Shown piece after piece: positions 1 to 9,043 of a DNA stretch of 64,000 nucleotides (positions are counted from its first letter, which is position 1; every line of letters begins with the position of its first letter). Position numbers and translations under genes: made by a program. The DNA is from Haloimpatiens massiliensis. Its GTDB lineage: Bacteria > Bacillota > Clostridia > Clostridiales > Clostridiaceae. The DNA is taken from assembly GCF_900184255.1 (NCBI RefSeq), contig NZ_LT854634.1:1-64000 (forward strand), in the 5' to 3' direction. The notes below the pieces were generated by a model. It did no database searches. It was not told where the DNA came from and was given only the letters and a program-made list of their open reading frames with translations.

Positions 1-79
1 CGTTATCCAGGGACGTAGCTGCCGTTATCTCCCACTTTGTTAGAAGTGGGAGTATTACGGCAGGTAGTCATCGGATAAA
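1..79 (-). repeat. 79-bp structured repeat, copy 1 (probable TnpB guide-RNA scaffold or element end)
   Basis: Seen: 77 of 79 bases match the sequence at 21138-21216. Read on the minus strand it folds as nested stems: outer ATCC/GGAT, then CTGCCGT/ACGGCAG, then an inner CTCCCACTT/AAGTGGGAG hairpin. It directly follows the truncated tnpB, the place where TnpB-associated reRNA (omega-RNA) scaffolds and the transposon right end lie in IS605/IS607 elements. The RNA role is inferred from structure and position. Any guide segment would lie left of base 1 and cannot be seen. Confidence 0.55.
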
Positions 80-940
80 ACTTGGTTTTTGTTTTATTAA
101 CTCATTTACTGTTTTATTTATATAATCAGTTCTTATATTTGTAAGTCTTTGATGAAGTTTTTGTACCTTGACTATTTGTTTTTGGATATTTTGACGAGTA
201 GCTTCTCCTTTCTCTTTTTTATTTCTTAATTTTAAACTTTCATATTTCCTTGAAAGTTTTCTTTGCTCACGTTTTAGTTTCTTTTCTTCTTTTTTAACTG
301 TTTTAGTTTTGTTAATATTCTTTTTAGATAAACCATTATTACAAATTGCAAAATTCTTTAGTCCAAGGTCTACGCCTATTCCTTCTGAATAAGGTTTATT
401 GTCTAAATTAATAGCTTCTTCAACTAAAATTGAAACAAAATATCTATCTGCTTTTTGACTTACTGTACCACTTTTAACTATAGAGTTAACTGGAATGTAT
501 CCAAATTCTTTTAATCTAATCCAACCTAAAGTTGGTACTTTAACTCTATGTCTTTCAATAGTCCAATCTGTTTTATTATTCTTTGGAAAGTAAGCTTTAA
601 CATCTTGGTTTTTCTTTTTCTTAAATTTAGGAAAGCCGCTTTCCCCTTTAAAGAATTTCTTAAATGCTTTTTCTCCATTCATAATGGCTTGTTTAGTAGC
701 TTTGGAAGACACTTCTTTAATCCAAGCTTTGTCAGGATGATTAGGAATATATTTGTTATTAAGCCATTTAGAAAAATCCATACCACTAATAAATTTTTTC
801 TCTTTTTCATAAACTTCTTTATTATGAGCAATATAAAAATTGTATATGAACCTACTTACACCAATAGTTTTATGAATTTTAGTTATCTGTTCTTCTGTTG
901 GTTTAATTTCTATTTTGTATGCTTTTTTCAACTTCTTCAT
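68..940 (-). pseudogene. tnpB: TnpB RNA-guided nuclease, C-terminally truncated
   Basis: TnpB is the RNA-guided endonuclease of IS200/IS605/IS607 elements. The N-terminal helix-turn-helix-like region, the basic middle region and the first RuvC motif (GVDLGLKNFA, about residues 187-196, with its catalytic Asp) are present. The frame ends after ..KPSFIR, at the point where the family normally continues into the second RuvC motif (IEDL with catalytic Glu), the zinc finger and the third RuvC Asp. At 290 residues it lacks roughly the last fifth or quarter of the family's usual length. The last codons read into the 79-bp structured repeat, so a deletion joined tnpB to the element end. The product should be nuclease-dead. 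Confidence 0.85.
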
Positions 941-947
941 CTTCCTT

Positions 948-1121
948 TATCTTTTTCTTATATTTTCTTCGTATTGTTCATAAGTATACTATCTTCTATT
1001 TGTTGGTGTTCTAAATGCTTTTAATATTCCTTCGTTATCCCATCTTTGTAATGTTCTAACTGATACATTAATTAATTCTGCAAATTCATTTGGTTTATAG
1101 TTATTATTTTTCGAATGTACT
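948..1121 (-). pseudogene. tnpA: IS607-type TnpA N-terminal remnant (MerR-like DNA-binding domain)
   Basis: Reading the minus strand gives NYKPNEFAELINVSVRTLQR, then WDNEGILKAFRTPTNRR, a stop (TAG where the family has Tyr), then YTYEQYEENIRKR and a second stop. This matches the MerR-like N-terminus of IS607 serine recombinases. The start region is also out of frame and the whole catalytic serine recombinase domain is missing. The remnant lies 7 bases upstream of tnpB, in the normal tnpA-tnpB order. It is too short and broken to function. Confidence 0.8.
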
Positions 1122-1199
1122 CACTTCCTTTTCATAAGTACATTTTACTATATTTAATTACTTTTATCTATATTTTAAATAGCTAAAGATATCTCCTTT

Positions 1200-1820
1200 C
1201 TATTCTTTAAAATTAATATTCTCTGTAACCTTTAAACCCATGTCCCAAATGTTATCTTTTAGCCTAACACCAAGGCTATTATCTATTCTCATTTTATTCT
1301 TAGAATCCTCTATAACTATTCCCCCTATTATATCTTCTCTAGTCTTTTCTACAGTTACTTTAATATTCTTAAATTCCTTTAACAGCCCTTCTATATCTTT
1401 ATGATATTTATTGTAATCCTTTGTAGTTAAATACATCCTATACTCCCCTTCTTCACATTCCTCAAAGGTTACCTTAATTATTTTAATCAATAAATCTTTG
1501 TACTCTTCTTTATCAGTAAATTTTATTAATTTATTCATCACATCTTTATAGACTTTTCCAATTAAATCTTCTTTTAAATTTAAGATTTCTTGATGATTTT
1601 GAGATTTAGCTTTAGCAATTATTTCATTAGCTTTCAATTCTGCCTTTTTTAAAGCCTCTTTCATTTCTAAATCTTCTATTTTTTTTATTTTTTCTTTTTC
1701 ATCACTTATCATTTTTTCTTTCATATTTTGTATTTTTTCTAATTCTATTCCCTTTTCTGCCTGAATTTTATCATAAGTAAGTTTTGTAAAAAGTTTTATT
1801 TTATCATCTATACTGGTCAA
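1200..1820 (-). CDS. ntpE: V-type ATPase subunit E
   Basis: Peripheral-stalk subunit E, which joins the V1 head to the membrane part of the V/A-type ATPase. The N-terminal half (about residues 1-100) is a charged coiled coil, and the C-terminal part carries the subunit E signature (GGIVIEDSKNKMRIDNSLGVRL). I choose the TTG at 1820 because the GAGAGAGG ribosome site ends too close to the upstream GTG at 1829; the product is then about 206 residues. It is the last V-ATPase gene in the window, 26 bases after subunit F, and is followed directly by the IS607 remnant. Confidence 0.9.
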   Translation of the reverse strand: MTSIDDKIKLFTKLTYDKIQAEKGIELEKIQNMKEKMISDEKEKIKKIEDLEMKEALKKAELKANEIIAKAKSQNHQEILNLKEDLIGKVYKDVMNKLIKFTDKEEYKDLLIKIIKVTFEECEEGEYRMYLTTKDYNKYHKDIEGLLKEFKNIKVTVEKTREDIIGGIVIEDSKNKMRIDNSLGVRLKDNIWDMGLKVTENINFKE

Positions 1821-1845
1821 AATAAGCACCCTCTCTCTAAAATAA

Positions 1846-2154
1846 CTATAAATTAATGCCTATAGACTCTTTTACATATTTTAGTATTATATTCTTTTCT
1901 CTAGTACTTCCATGTCTATCAGGTATTTCAACTATTAGAGGAAGTCCCTTAGAAATTTTTAAAGTGTCTATTTTTTCAGGTATCATATCCACTATTTTTT
2001 CTGTAAAAATAATAATTCCAATAGTTCTATCTTGAAGAAGTGTTGATAAAATATTTAGCACTTCTTCCTTGCTATGAGCCACAACCCCATTTATACCAGC
2101 TATGTTTAATCCCTTATAAGTATCCCTATTATCACTTATCAAATAAGCCTTCAT
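1846..2154 (-). CDS. ntpF: V-type ATPase subunit F
   Basis: Small central-stalk subunit F (102 residues) of the V/A-type ATPase. The sequence shows the Rossmann-like fold typical of the family: a start MKAYLISDN, the middle stretch GIIIFTEKI, and an end rich in short helices with LPLIVEIPDR. The length is normal for subunit F. It lies between subunit K and subunit E on the same strand and should be cotranscribed with them. Confidence 0.9.
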   Translation of the reverse strand: MKAYLISDNRDTYKGLNIAGINGVVAHSKEEVLNILSTLLQDRTIGIIIFTEKIVDMIPEKIDTLKISKGLPLIVEIPDRHGSTREKNIILKYVKESIGINL

Positions 2155-2259
2155 TATACAATCAACTCCACAGTTTTAATATTTACAAAAACATTCCTAT
2201 AATGCCATATACAATACTCAGAGCCTCAATTAAAAATTATACATAGTTAAAAAATTATA

Positions 2260-2685
2260 TTATAATTTCATTAATATCATTATAGAAATTATAAGTCCAT
2301 ATATAGCAATCCCTTCAGCAAGTCCTACAAATATAAGAGTTTTACCTAAAATTTTAGAATCCTCTGAAACTGCTCCTAGTGCTGAAGAGCCAACAGCTCC
2401 TACCGCATAACCTGCTCCTATAGTTGCGAGTCCAGTACATAGGGCGGCTGCTATATATCCCATACCTGTTGAGGAATTAGCTGTACTTTGTCCTGCTGCT
2501 TGTACTATATTAGGTATCATAAAGACTATAGATCCACTCATTACGGGAATAAAAGCACCTAAATTTATTTTTAAAGCTTTTTTCACCTTTTTTTTACCCT
2601 CTAAATTTCCCTTTAAATTTTCTACTACTCCATAAGTTATAGTTCCTATTACAACTAAAAATGTTATTACTAATAAAATATACAT
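2260..2685 (-). CDS. ntpK: V-type ATPase proteolipid subunit K (c-ring)
   Basis: Membrane rotor subunit that carries the ion through the V/A-type ATPase. Four hydrophobic segments are visible at about residues 1-22, 42-65, 75-105 and 112-140. The ion-binding carboxylate is Glu124 in the last helix (VGLAEGIAIYG). A glycine-rich helix (GLATIGAGYAVGAVGSSALG) precedes it, as in other c-type subunits. There is only one such Glu for two hairpins, as in eukaryotic-like and enterococcal K subunits. Whether the ion is Na+ or H+ cannot be decided by eye. The gene follows subunit I by 23 bases. Confidence 0.92.
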   Translation of the reverse strand: MYILLVITFLVVIGTITYGVVENLKGNLEGKKKVKKALKINLGAFIPVMSGSIVFMIPNIVQAAGQSTANSSTGMGYIAAALCTGLATIGAGYAVGAVGSSALGAVSEDSKILGKTLIFVGLAEGIAIYGLIISIMILMKL

Positions 2686-2708
2686 TTATTATGTCCCCTT
2701 TCTAATAT

Positions 2709-4676
2709 TTAAAGTAAATTTATATTAACTGGAGAATAACTAATTCCTCCTCCTTCATAATATTTACTAAAAAGTTCATAGTACTCTAGTCTTAATCCTT
2801 GTATAAATACTATAAGCCCCTCAAGTCCAATTATTACCAAATTGCCTAGAACATACATTAAAATGCTCCCAAATCCATTATTCATCATAGATGCTATGGC
2901 TGAAAAAGCTAAAAATAATCCCGCATGATTTATAGCAAATGCTCCAACTCTTATAAAGGATAGAGTATTTGACAACATACTTAAAAACACTTCTAATATT
3001 CCAAAGCCACTTTCTATATAGTAATCTCCCTTACTCTCACTATATAAAGGCTTTTTACCTACAACTAAGTTTGACAAAGGTTCCTTAAACAATATAACAG
3101 CTATTAATGTTATAAATATTATTATCCAAACTATAACTGGCATTTGGATTTTAGACTTTGTAAACTTTGTAAATATAAATCCTATAAAGCATATATAAAA
3201 TACAAGGCCTGCTAAACCATTGCTTCCAAATATTCCTTCTTTTATATCCTTTCTTTTATAACAATTTATAAAATTAAATACATACCCTCCTAGTAACAAT
3301 ACACATCCAAACCCTATAGCATATGTTAATACCTTATTTATATTTTCCATAGGCCTTCCTAATATTGCTGGTATCACATTTTCAAATCCAAAAAAACTTC
3401 CATATAAAGTTCCAAATATACAAGAACTTATACCTATTCTAGTTAAAACTCCTCCAAAATTAACTTTAGACTTTTTATACTTTAATAAAATTCCTGCCAT
3501 TACAAATATTAATCCCTGCCCTAAATCACCAAACATTATTCCAAACATTATCATATATGTTACAGCTAAGAATCCTGTAGGATCTATTTCTTTATAAGAC
3601 GGTATCCCATACATATTTACCATTGATTCAAAAGGTTTTGTAATTTTATTATTTTTAAGCTTTGTAGGTGGTATCAGATTAGGATTTATTTCATTTGAAT
3701 TCTTTTTTATTACTATTAATTTATTTTCTAAATCCTTTAATGTATTTTTAAAATTCTTTAAAGAACTTAGAGGCATCCATCCGCATAAATAAAAAAATTC
3801 TTCTGTTACCCCTGTATGACTTTTAATTTTTCTTCCCTTCATCTCTAATTCAAAACTTTTCTGTAATATTAAAAGTTTCTTATTATTTTGTTTCAAAATC
3901 TCCTTAACTTCATGTCCCTCAATAGATATGTTTTCATCTATTGTCTTAAGCTTTTCTTCTAAACCTTTTAAAATTTCACTTGGAGTCCCCCTAAGTTCTC
4001 CTGTTACTTCTATTATTTCACCACTTAACGCCTTAAATATCCTTTCCGATTCTATATATAGCGATTTTGGAGTAAAAACCATATACGCACAATACTCTAA
4101 ATGAGAGTATATTTTTAAAACTATTGAAGGTATATTTTCATAATTATATTTAAGTTTCGGTATATTTTCATTTTGAATTTTTATTATTTTAAAATCAAAA
4201 TTGTCAAGTTCGTAAAGTTCTTTAATATCTATATCCAAATTTTTAATATATTTAAAATGTTCTATTTTTTGTTGCAGCTGTATTTTTTTACTCCTCAATT
4301 CTTTTAATACATTATACTTGGGACTTATTTTTTCTTCTAACTCACAAGCAAGTGATTCTATATCATCCATAGAATACAATAATTCTTCCTTTTTTAAAGA
4401 TGCCTTTTCTACACCCTCATATATTTTTTCAAAACCTTTTATTTTTTTTCTTAAATTACCATAATCATCTTCTTCGCTATATGGTCTTATATAACATACG
4501 TCTTCCAAAGCTTTTATATTATCTTCCGTTGTAGGAAACGTAAAATCCGTTGTATCTATTTCCTCTATAGCATTTACGGGATGTATAGACCCTAATAATA
4601 CAACTCTCTTAGCAACTTCATTTAAATAGGATTTAGGACCTACTATATTTAACATGATCATTTTTTCTATTGCCAA
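2709..4676 (-). CDS. ntpI: V-type ATPase subunit I (a subunit)
   Basis: Large stator subunit (655 residues) that forms the ion half-channels next to the c-ring. The N-terminal half (about 1-350) is cytosolic with coiled coils, and the C-terminal half has about seven to eight membrane helices. The essential arginine lies in SFIRVGAFAINHAGL, about residues 566-580. The frame starts at a TTG with an AGGAGGG site seven bases upstream; the nearest ATG is in another frame. It follows subunit C by 24 bases. Confidence 0.93.
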   Translation of the reverse strand: MAIEKMIMLNIVGPKSYLNEVAKRVVLLGSIHPVNAIEEIDTTDFTFPTTEDNIKALEDVCYIRPYSEEDDYGNLRKKIKGFEKIYEGVEKASLKKEELLYSMDDIESLACELEEKISPKYNVLKELRSKKIQLQQKIEHFKYIKNLDIDIKELYELDNFDFKIIKIQNENIPKLKYNYENIPSIVLKIYSHLEYCAYMVFTPKSLYIESERIFKALSGEIIEVTGELRGTPSEILKGLEEKLKTIDENISIEGHEVKEILKQNNKKLLILQKSFELEMKGRKIKSHTGVTEEFFYLCGWMPLSSLKNFKNTLKDLENKLIVIKKNSNEINPNLIPPTKLKNNKITKPFESMVNMYGIPSYKEIDPTGFLAVTYMIMFGIMFGDLGQGLIFVMAGILLKYKKSKVNFGGVLTRIGISSCIFGTLYGSFFGFENVIPAILGRPMENINKVLTYAIGFGCVLLLGGYVFNFINCYKRKDIKEGIFGSNGLAGLVFYICFIGFIFTKFTKSKIQMPVIVWIIIFITLIAVILFKEPLSNLVVGKKPLYSESKGDYYIESGFGILEVFLSMLSNTLSFIRVGAFAINHAGLFLAFSAIASMMNNGFGSILMYVLGNLVIIGLEGLIVFIQGLRLEYYELFSKYYEGGGISYSPVNINLL

Positions 4677-4700
4677 ACATAATCCCTCCTTGTATTACTG

Positions 4701-5744
4701 CTAATAAGTAATACTTACATATTTTAATGCTTCCTCATTTTGAATATTATATCTTTTATTTTCAACTATAGATATAATATTCCTAACTTCTATTATCATA
4801 AGTTTTATATATGCCAACATAAAACCTATATTTAATTTGTTCTCTCTCTTGCTTTTTTGAAAAACACCTTTAAGGTAGGCTATTATTTCCTTTTCCATTA
4901 AATATTCATTCTCCCCCTTTATAAAAATATTTTTGTATTTAAATTTATTTAAAACCTCATAGAATTGTTCTTCATCTTTTACATAGCAAAGCTCTTTTAT
5001 ATCTGATGATTTAAGCTTGTATCCATCATAAATAGTATAGTTAAAAAGAATCTCTGGAGGAAGATTGTAGTATATTTTTCCTCTAAATATCCACTGTAGA
5101 TTTAAAAGATCCGCTTCTATACCTATTATTTTTTTAATTTCTCTTCTATCCTCCTTAGGAATTTTGTCTACAAATTTTCTTATGGAACTAAAATAAACAA
5201 AATCCAATGCCATTTCTATTCTGAATAGCCCCTCACCCTTTACATATGATACAACTGGAGATAAATAATTATAATACGGAGTATCTTTAAGTCTTTGAAC
5301 CACCTCTTCTACACTCTTAGAGTCTATGATTTTTTCATAATCCACATAGTTCAAACGTCCTTTGTATATTAAGTGCTCTTTTATTTTCTCTGATCTTTTT
5401 CCTATGTATTTTCCTCTTATAATTACTTTTAAATCTTCAATTTCAAACCTCATAAGAAAGATTTTTAGAAACTTTTTATAATCACCTACCAAATAATTGC
5501 TTAACTTTGTAAATCCATTTATACAATTTCTTTTTAAAATAAACTCTAAAAATCCTCTATTTATTTTTTCTGCATCATATCCCTTAAAGGCTTCAGCATA
5601 GAAAGTTTCATTTTTCAAATACAAAATAGCTTCTTTATAAGATTTACATTCCATAAGTTCTATATACTGTTTATCTGTTAGCATTTTACCTTCTAACGCC
5701 CTTATCTTTGTATTAATTGCAGAATACCTTATTACACTACTCAT
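4701..5744 (-). CDS. ntpC: V-type ATPase subunit C
   Basis: Subunit C (347 residues) is the socket that couples the central stalk to the c-ring, like subunit d of eukaryotic enzymes. The protein is largely helical and starts MSSVIRYSAINTKIRALEGK, typical for bacterial NtpC. Its ribosome site (GGAGGAG) lies inside the last codons of the upstream subunit G/H gene, with one base between stop and start region, so the two are probably translationally coupled. Confidence 0.9.
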   Translation of the reverse strand: MSSVIRYSAINTKIRALEGKMLTDKQYIELMECKSYKEAILYLKNETFYAEAFKGYDAEKINRGFLEFILKRNCINGFTKLSNYLVGDYKKFLKIFLMRFEIEDLKVIIRGKYIGKRSEKIKEHLIYKGRLNYVDYEKIIDSKSVEEVVQRLKDTPYYNYLSPVVSYVKGEGLFRIEMALDFVYFSSIRKFVDKIPKEDRREIKKIIGIEADLLNLQWIFRGKIYYNLPPEILFNYTIYDGYKLKSSDIKELCYVKDEEQFYEVLNKFKYKNIFIKGENEYLMEKEIIAYLKGVFQKSKRENKLNIGFMLAYIKLMIIEVRNIISIVENKRYNIQNEEALKYVSITY

Positions 5745-5745
5745 A

Positions 5746-6069
5746 TTACTCCTCCTCTAGTGAGGCTATTATTTCATTAAATATTTCTTCAGAAATACAA
5801 TTTTCCTTTTTATAGAATTTTTCTGTAATCTCCTCTAAATTCTCCTTACCTTGAACTAAAATTATTTTTGCCTCCTCATTAGCTTTTTCTATCATAGACT
5901 CCATTAAGTACCTTTGTTTTTTTTGTATTTGTATTTTTGATTTTTCATTCATGGCTAGGATGATATTTTCTAGTTTATTACTTTCCATATGTATTTTTTT
6001 GTCCATTTTTTCTCTAAATTTCTGAGCGTTCTTGTCTATAGATATTATTTTTTTTATAGTAAATTCCAC
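5746..6069 (-). CDS. V-type ATPase subunit G/H-like coiled-coil protein
   Basis: A 107-residue, highly charged, almost entirely helical protein at the head of the V-ATPase operon. It is the expected partner of subunit E in the peripheral stalk (subunit G, called H in archaeal-type enzymes). The assignment rests on position, length and coiled-coil composition more than on a diagnostic motif. It starts with GTG behind AGGGGG, and a sigma-A-like promoter lies about 20 bases upstream. Confidence 0.75.
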   Translation of the reverse strand: MEFTIKKIISIDKNAQKFREKMDKKIHMESNKLENIILAMNEKSKIQIQKKQRYLMESMIEKANEEAKIILVQGKENLEEITEKFYKKENCISEEIFNEIIASLEEE

Positions 6070-6095
6070 TTTATCGCCCCCTATAATTAATAAAT

Positions 6096-6124
6096 TCTAT
6101 TCCTTTTATGATTACATGTCAATA
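6096..6124 (-). promoter_or_regulatory. Sigma-A-type promoter of the V-ATPase operon
   Basis: On the minus strand TTGACA (6119-6124) and TAGAAT (6096-6101) are separated by 17 bases. The predicted start of transcription is about 20 bases before the first V-ATPase gene at 6069. Confidence 0.7.
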
Positions 6125-6199
6125 TATGCTTTAATTCGAAAATTATTAATGTAATTTAATATAAATACATATGTTTAATTATGTGTAATATATTACAAT

Positions 6200-6254
6200 A
6201 ATTAAAAGGAGAAACAAAATTTAACCACTTTAAATTCTGTTTCTCCTTTTAATT
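6200..6254 (-). terminator. Long hairpin downstream of the URO-D-like gene
   Basis: A 17-base stem (AATTAAAAGGAGAAACA and its complement) closes an A/T-rich loop. It lies between the V-ATPase promoter and the end of the gene at 6366. It is well placed to end transcription of that gene before it reaches the V-ATPase operon. Confidence 0.6.
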
Positions 6255-6365
6255 ATTACTAAATTTTATTTACTTTTAATTCTAAAATCAAAACACACTT
6301 TATTGTAATTTTTAGTCCCTTACCATCCTTACCATAACCCAACGCCTTAACATAGGTAATAGTAT

Positions 6366-7442
6366 CTATTTTAAAATCTCATAATCTATAGGGCATCTTC
6401 CATAAATCCTAGCAGCATCCATAAGCGCCTGTATATTTTCTATAGGTGTACCCATAGGTATTTGGCATCCTGTACTCAATATATACCCCATTTTACTATC
6501 ATAGGATTTTCTTATGCATTCTTTAGCTTCCATCATTACATCTTCAATAGTTCCATTTCGCATGGTATCAACAGGCTTTACATTTCCTACTATACAAACT
6601 CTATCTCCCATAACATTTTTAGCCTCTTCCATATCTTCAGCATTATCCAAGCTAAATGTAGTAATTCCAGTTTCCAAAATGGGTTCCCATATTTCCCTAC
6701 TTTTCCCGCATATGTGGATAGTAGTTCCTTTTCCTGTAAGCTCTTTCATCTTGTCCACGCATTTCTTTTGGTAAGGCATAGCAAATTCTTTGAATTGCTT
6801 TGCGCTTATTAAACTTGTAGATGCCACTGGATCAGACATACATAATCCTACCCCATACTGAGCAAACGCTTCAACTATTCTTAAATTTGTTTCTGTGACT
6901 ACCTCTAATAATGTGTGCACCTTGTCTGGATACTTTATCATTCCTTTTAATAAATTTTCTGTACCTACTACCGCAGCTGCTGCACTAAAAGGCCCTGCTA
7001 TGTCACTACCCACATCTACCAAATGTCCTATTTTATCAATAACTATTTTTAATGCCTTCAAACAAAGTGGTAATTTTCCATCTTTATATGGATCTGCTGG
7101 CGATAAATTATGTGCATCCCGTATATCTTTAAGTATAGGTTCCTCTAGATATGAAATTCCATTAGAAGGATAACCTATTTTACTTCCCATAGCCTCAGCC
7201 ACACCTCTTAAAGTAGTTCCTACGCCAACACTATCTGGTCTTATTTTTTCAAATAGAAATACTTCTAACTCAGCCATTCTCTCTGCAGAATGATAATATT
7301 CATGAGTAGTTATACCCATTAAATTAGCCATAGTTACCCCCATTTGAGGCATGCAAGGAATTCTATCTATTTCTTGTCCTTTAGCAAAAGCATCTGTTCT
7401 TTCCTTAGGTGTCATCTGATCTGGTTTTATATATCTCTCCAT
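6366..7442 (-). CDS. Uroporphyrinogen decarboxylase-family (MtaA/CmuA-like) methyltransferase
   Basis: A 358-residue TIM-barrel protein of the URO-D superfamily, in the branch of corrinoid-dependent methyltransferases rather than HemE. Zinc ligands typical of MtaA/MtbA-like enzymes are visible: HIC near residue 240 and a Cys in STGCQIP near residue 324. A late GTPIENIQALMDAA stretch is also typical. HemE's N-terminal motifs are absent. Such enzymes move methyl groups between a corrinoid protein and a thiol or folate; no corrinoid protein or partner methyltransferase lies next to it, so the substrate is unknown. The start ATG has an AGGGAGTG site. Confidence 0.8.
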   Translation of the reverse strand: MERYIKPDQMTPKERTDAFAKGQEIDRIPCMPQMGVTMANLMGITTHEYYHSAERMAELEVFLFEKIRPDSVGVGTTLRGVAEAMGSKIGYPSNGISYLEEPILKDIRDAHNLSPADPYKDGKLPLCLKALKIVIDKIGHLVDVGSDIAGPFSAAAAVVGTENLLKGMIKYPDKVHTLLEVVTETNLRIVEAFAQYGVGLCMSDPVASTSLISAKQFKEFAMPYQKKCVDKMKELTGKGTTIHICGKSREIWEPILETGITTFSLDNAEDMEEAKNVMGDRVCIVGNVKPVDTMRNGTIEDVMMEAKECIRKSYDSKMGYILSTGCQIPMGTPIENIQALMDAARIYGRCPIDYEILK

Positions 7443-7570
7443 TTGCTAATCACTCCCTACTACTATTTCACCCAATGAATCTCATAACTATTTTATGGTA
7501 TTGCCCTATACTTATCCAATAGAAAATTTCCATACATTTCATTTTATGTATTACAATTTTTAATAGCATT

Positions 7571-7616
7571 TTAGGCACATTCAAATAAATAACAAGTCAG
7601 TATGCTAGTCTATTTT
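7571..7616 (-). repeat. Family A foldback repeat, single-arm remnant
   Basis: This 46-bp stretch is nearly identical to the reverse complement of the right arm of the full family A copies (for example 12478-12523). The other arm is missing. The rest of the 7443-7864 gap shows no gene. Confidence 0.7.
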
Positions 7617-7864
7617 CCAAATTCGAATATTTATTCTTGAGCTACCCATGTTAATATTTAAATCCTGTATGAAAATAAGTAACCCATGTAAACTGGACTT
7701 CAGATAACGTTTTCTAAATTTAAGTTTAAATAAAAACTCCATTTAAAACCTATAACTTTGTTTATTTATACAATAATTTTTGATATACTTACATTATATC
7801 ATTTAAGCAAACACTACAAATAAATAAATTTCACTTCATATGTTTAACGAAAGGATAGATACCC

Positions 7865-8746
7865 ATGTCAAGAATAGGTATGCGTACAATTAAAACAGCA
7901 TTGTCTGTTTTTTTATGTATAATAACACTAAATTTACTGAACATACATTACCCTTTTTATGCGTGTATTGCTGCTGTAATAAGTATGCAGAGTTCAGTTT
8001 CTGATTCATTTATAACAGGTAAAAATAGAATGATAGGTACTTCCATAGGTGCTCTTATAGGTCTTATTTTTGCTCTTATACGTCCAGAAAATTCTATCTT
8101 AACTGGAATTGGCATAATTGCAGTTATTTATTTTTGTAATGTACTTAATAAAAAAAGTTCTATAACTATTGCTTGTATAGTTTTTCTAGCTATCATGACT
8201 AATATGAAAGGTCAAGATCCTTTTATATACAGTGTAACTAGACTCTTAGAAACCTTTATAGGTATTGCCATTGCTGTACTAGTAAACTATCTAATTGCAC
8301 CGCCAGATTATTTAAATAAAATATATTCTCACTGCAATACACTTATGGATGATATATTTTTCTTTTCTAAAGGCTTGATTAAAAATACATCTGATTTAAA
8401 TATACTTAAGCTTCAAAGGGAAATAGATAACTTAGAAGACTCTCTTAAAACTTACTTAAATGAAATTAAACTTCAAAAGATAGATAATATAAAAGTGGAT
8501 AACATAAAAAAGATATTAAACATCTGCAACAATGCTTATATTCATTTATTTACTATAGATAGATTAAGAAGGAATTGTAAATTAGACTTTGATAACGCAT
8601 CTAAATATAAAGAACTATTTGAGGAAGAAGTAAATTGTAATAAAAAATGTTTATCAACAAACTTGGACCTCACATTTAACTATCATGTAAATAAACTTTT
8701 AACTCTTTTAGAAGAACTAAATAAAATCAATATCGTAAAAGATTAA
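7865..8746 (+). CDS. Aromatic acid exporter family protein (ArAE/FUSC-like, DUF939)
   Basis: A 293-residue membrane protein with about four to six helices in the first 150 residues, then a soluble helical C-terminal half (DDIFFFSKGL.. to the end). The N-terminal pattern, a helix ending in HYPFYACIAAVISMQSS followed by SFITGKNRMIGTSIGALIG, is typical of the DUF939 aromatic acid exporter family. These proteins are thought to export aromatic acids; the substrate here is unknown. An AAAGGA site precedes the ATG, and a rho-independent terminator follows at 8789. Confidence 0.82.
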   Translation: MSRIGMRTIKTALSVFLCIITLNLLNIHYPFYACIAAVISMQSSVSDSFITGKNRMIGTSIGALIGLIFALIRPENSILTGIGIIAVIYFCNVLNKKSSITIACIVFLAIMTNMKGQDPFIYSVTRLLETFIGIAIAVLVNYLIAPPDYLNKIYSHCNTLMDDIFFFSKGLIKNTSDLNILKLQREIDNLEDSLKTYLNEIKLQKIDNIKVDNIKKILNICNNAYIHLFTIDRLRRNCKLDFDNASKYKELFEEEVNCNKKCLSTNLDLTFNYHVNKLLTLLEELNKINIVKD

Positions 8747-8788
8747 ATTTAATCTTTTGAAGCTAAAAATTCAAATTAGAAATAGTTA

Positions 8789-8808
8789 AAAAGCACCTAT
8801 GGTGCTTT
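8789..8808 (+). terminator. Rho-independent terminator
   Basis: AAAAGCACC-TAT-GGTGCTTTT followed by further T residues, 43 bases after the exporter-like gene. Confidence 0.85.
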
Positions 8809-9043
8809 TTTATTTACGCTGTAGTTTATCATAATTAAGCAGCTTTACAACTCAACTTTGTCTTTTGAAATATAGAATGCCTAAAATTTCATTTTTAATG
8901 TTTTTCGTTGTTTGAAAGTCCATTTTATTCGCTTTACATAGTTATATATGTAGTTACACGCTTTTACATATTATGTAAAAGTCCATTTATATATCATTTT
9001 TGTATTTAAAACAAAATAATTATTCTTTTTTCTGAAAATTTTA

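Larger units (their letters stand above)
1..1121 (-). mobile_element. Decayed IS607-family element
   Basis: This stretch holds, in minus-strand order, a broken MerR-type tnpA remnant, a tnpB cut at its C-terminus, and a structured 79-bp end sequence. The tnpA N-terminus with a helix-turn-helix like that of IS607 serine transposases, followed by tnpB, is the IS607 arrangement. Both genes are damaged, so the element cannot move on its own. The left edge runs to the window boundary and may continue beyond it. It lies directly downstream of V-ATPase subunit E. Confidence 0.75.

Noticed and set aside
1..79. Group I intron (IStron) end
   Set aside because: Clostridial IStrons carry a tnpB and an overlapping 3' splice end, but no intron core is visible here, so I do not claim it.
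548..1024. Plus-strand open frame of 158 codons opposite tnpB
   Set aside because: It is Phe-rich and hydrophobic only because it mirrors the Lys-rich tnpB frame; it has no ribosome site or family resemblance.
6462..7173. Several plus-strand frames opposite the URO-D-like gene
   Set aside because: They are antisense to a well-supported gene and lack ribosome sites and known motifs.
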